From IMG/VR virus record IMGVR_UViG_3300030329_002231, positions 1 through 30,384 of that record: 30,384 nt of DNA, one strand, 5' to 3'. Below the pieces are notes generated by a model. That model ran no database searches and was not told the origin of the DNA. It worked only from the letters and a program-made list of their open reading frames with translations. The translations under genes and the position numbers were made by a program. The stretch's first letter is position 1, and each line of letters starts with the position of its first letter. Shown here piece after piece: positions 30,233-30,384 of this stretch. The stretch is from a virus.

Positions 30233-30384
30233 AAGCTCTGATCCGCTGCTTAACGACTCCGCTGCCGCACACGCCTCGGATTAGTCCGCAAGTGCTTGCG
30301 GTGTTGCTGGCAATTTTTTCGCTTACGCCGGGGCTTAGCGACTTGGTTTTTGCATTGTGCCTCGCGTACTACTTGATGTACCTG
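30229..30384 (+). CDS. Membrane protein, partial (C-terminus off window)
   Basis: ATG 30229 overlaps the previous stop as ATGA and the frame is open to the right edge (52 codons). N-terminus MKALIRCLTTPLPHTPRIS is basic, followed by two hydrophobic segments (VLAVLLAIFSL and LVFALCLAYYLMYL). It could be a small membrane protein such as a holin or a superinfection-related protein, but the rest of the gene is needed. Confidence 0.65.
   Translation, partial: MKALIRCLTTPLPHTPRISPQVLAVLLAIFSLTPGLSDLVFALCLAYYLMYL

Overview
The window is a ~30 kb piece of a tailed double-stranded DNA phage genome, most likely a podovirus (short tail) of an environmental bacterium. Evidence: a terminase large subunit, portal, scaffold and HK97-type major capsid gene sit in canonical order, followed by a tail adaptor and a probable tail-nozzle protein. 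No tape-measure, tail-tube or baseplate genes are seen. The host cannot be read from the sequence. Both ends of the window cut through open reading frames.

Layout: bases 1-19181 are a nearly gap-free late block on the minus strand. In transcription order (high to low coordinates) it holds a conserved phage protein, a zinc-ribbon protein, a previously hidden 38-aa membrane microprotein, several beta-rich fibre-like proteins, a probable small terminase, TerL, portal, scaffold, major capsid, a decoration-like protein, a terminator-like hairpin, then tail adaptor, nozzle, small structural proteins and a very long (>1064 aa) helical plus Gly/Pro-rich protein that runs off the left edge. Bases 19.2-22.3 kb hold minus-strand accessory units, most with their own terminator: two microgenes plus a Gp88-like protein, a DUF932-like protein and a small unknown. 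Between 22.29 and 22.49 kb is a divergent control region with sigma70-like promoters pointing both ways and three 10-bp-phased direct repeats. From 22.5 kb to the right edge is a plus-strand early/replication block: two unknown proteins, a small serine recombinase, a ~300-nt structured non-coding stretch with a terminator and a new promoter, then a PD-(D/E)XK nuclease, a Sak4-like RecA-fold ATPase, a probable ssDNA-binding partner, a zinc-finger protein, an archaeo-eukaryotic-type primase fused to a DnaB-like helicase, a Holliday-junction-resolvase-like nuclease and three less clear genes.

How it works together: the early block looks like a self-sufficient replication and recombination cassette (primase-helicase, annealing or strand-exchange ATPase, ssDNA binder, exonuclease, resolvase). 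No DNA polymerase is in the window. The late block builds and fills the capsid and attaches a short tail decorated by repetitive fibres.

Most unusual signals: (1) many perfect or near-perfect 10-16 bp inverted repeats with 5-9 nt loops lie inside coding genes, mostly in the late block, far more than chance predicts; (2) the PD-(D/E)XK nuclease appears circularly permuted, with its usual N-terminal Cys-containing segment at the C-terminus; (3) three structural genes share one beta-domain; (4) two neighbouring early genes end in the same 26-nt sequence, giving a common C-terminal tail; (5) several microgenes are revealed by ATGA overlaps and good ribosome binding sites.
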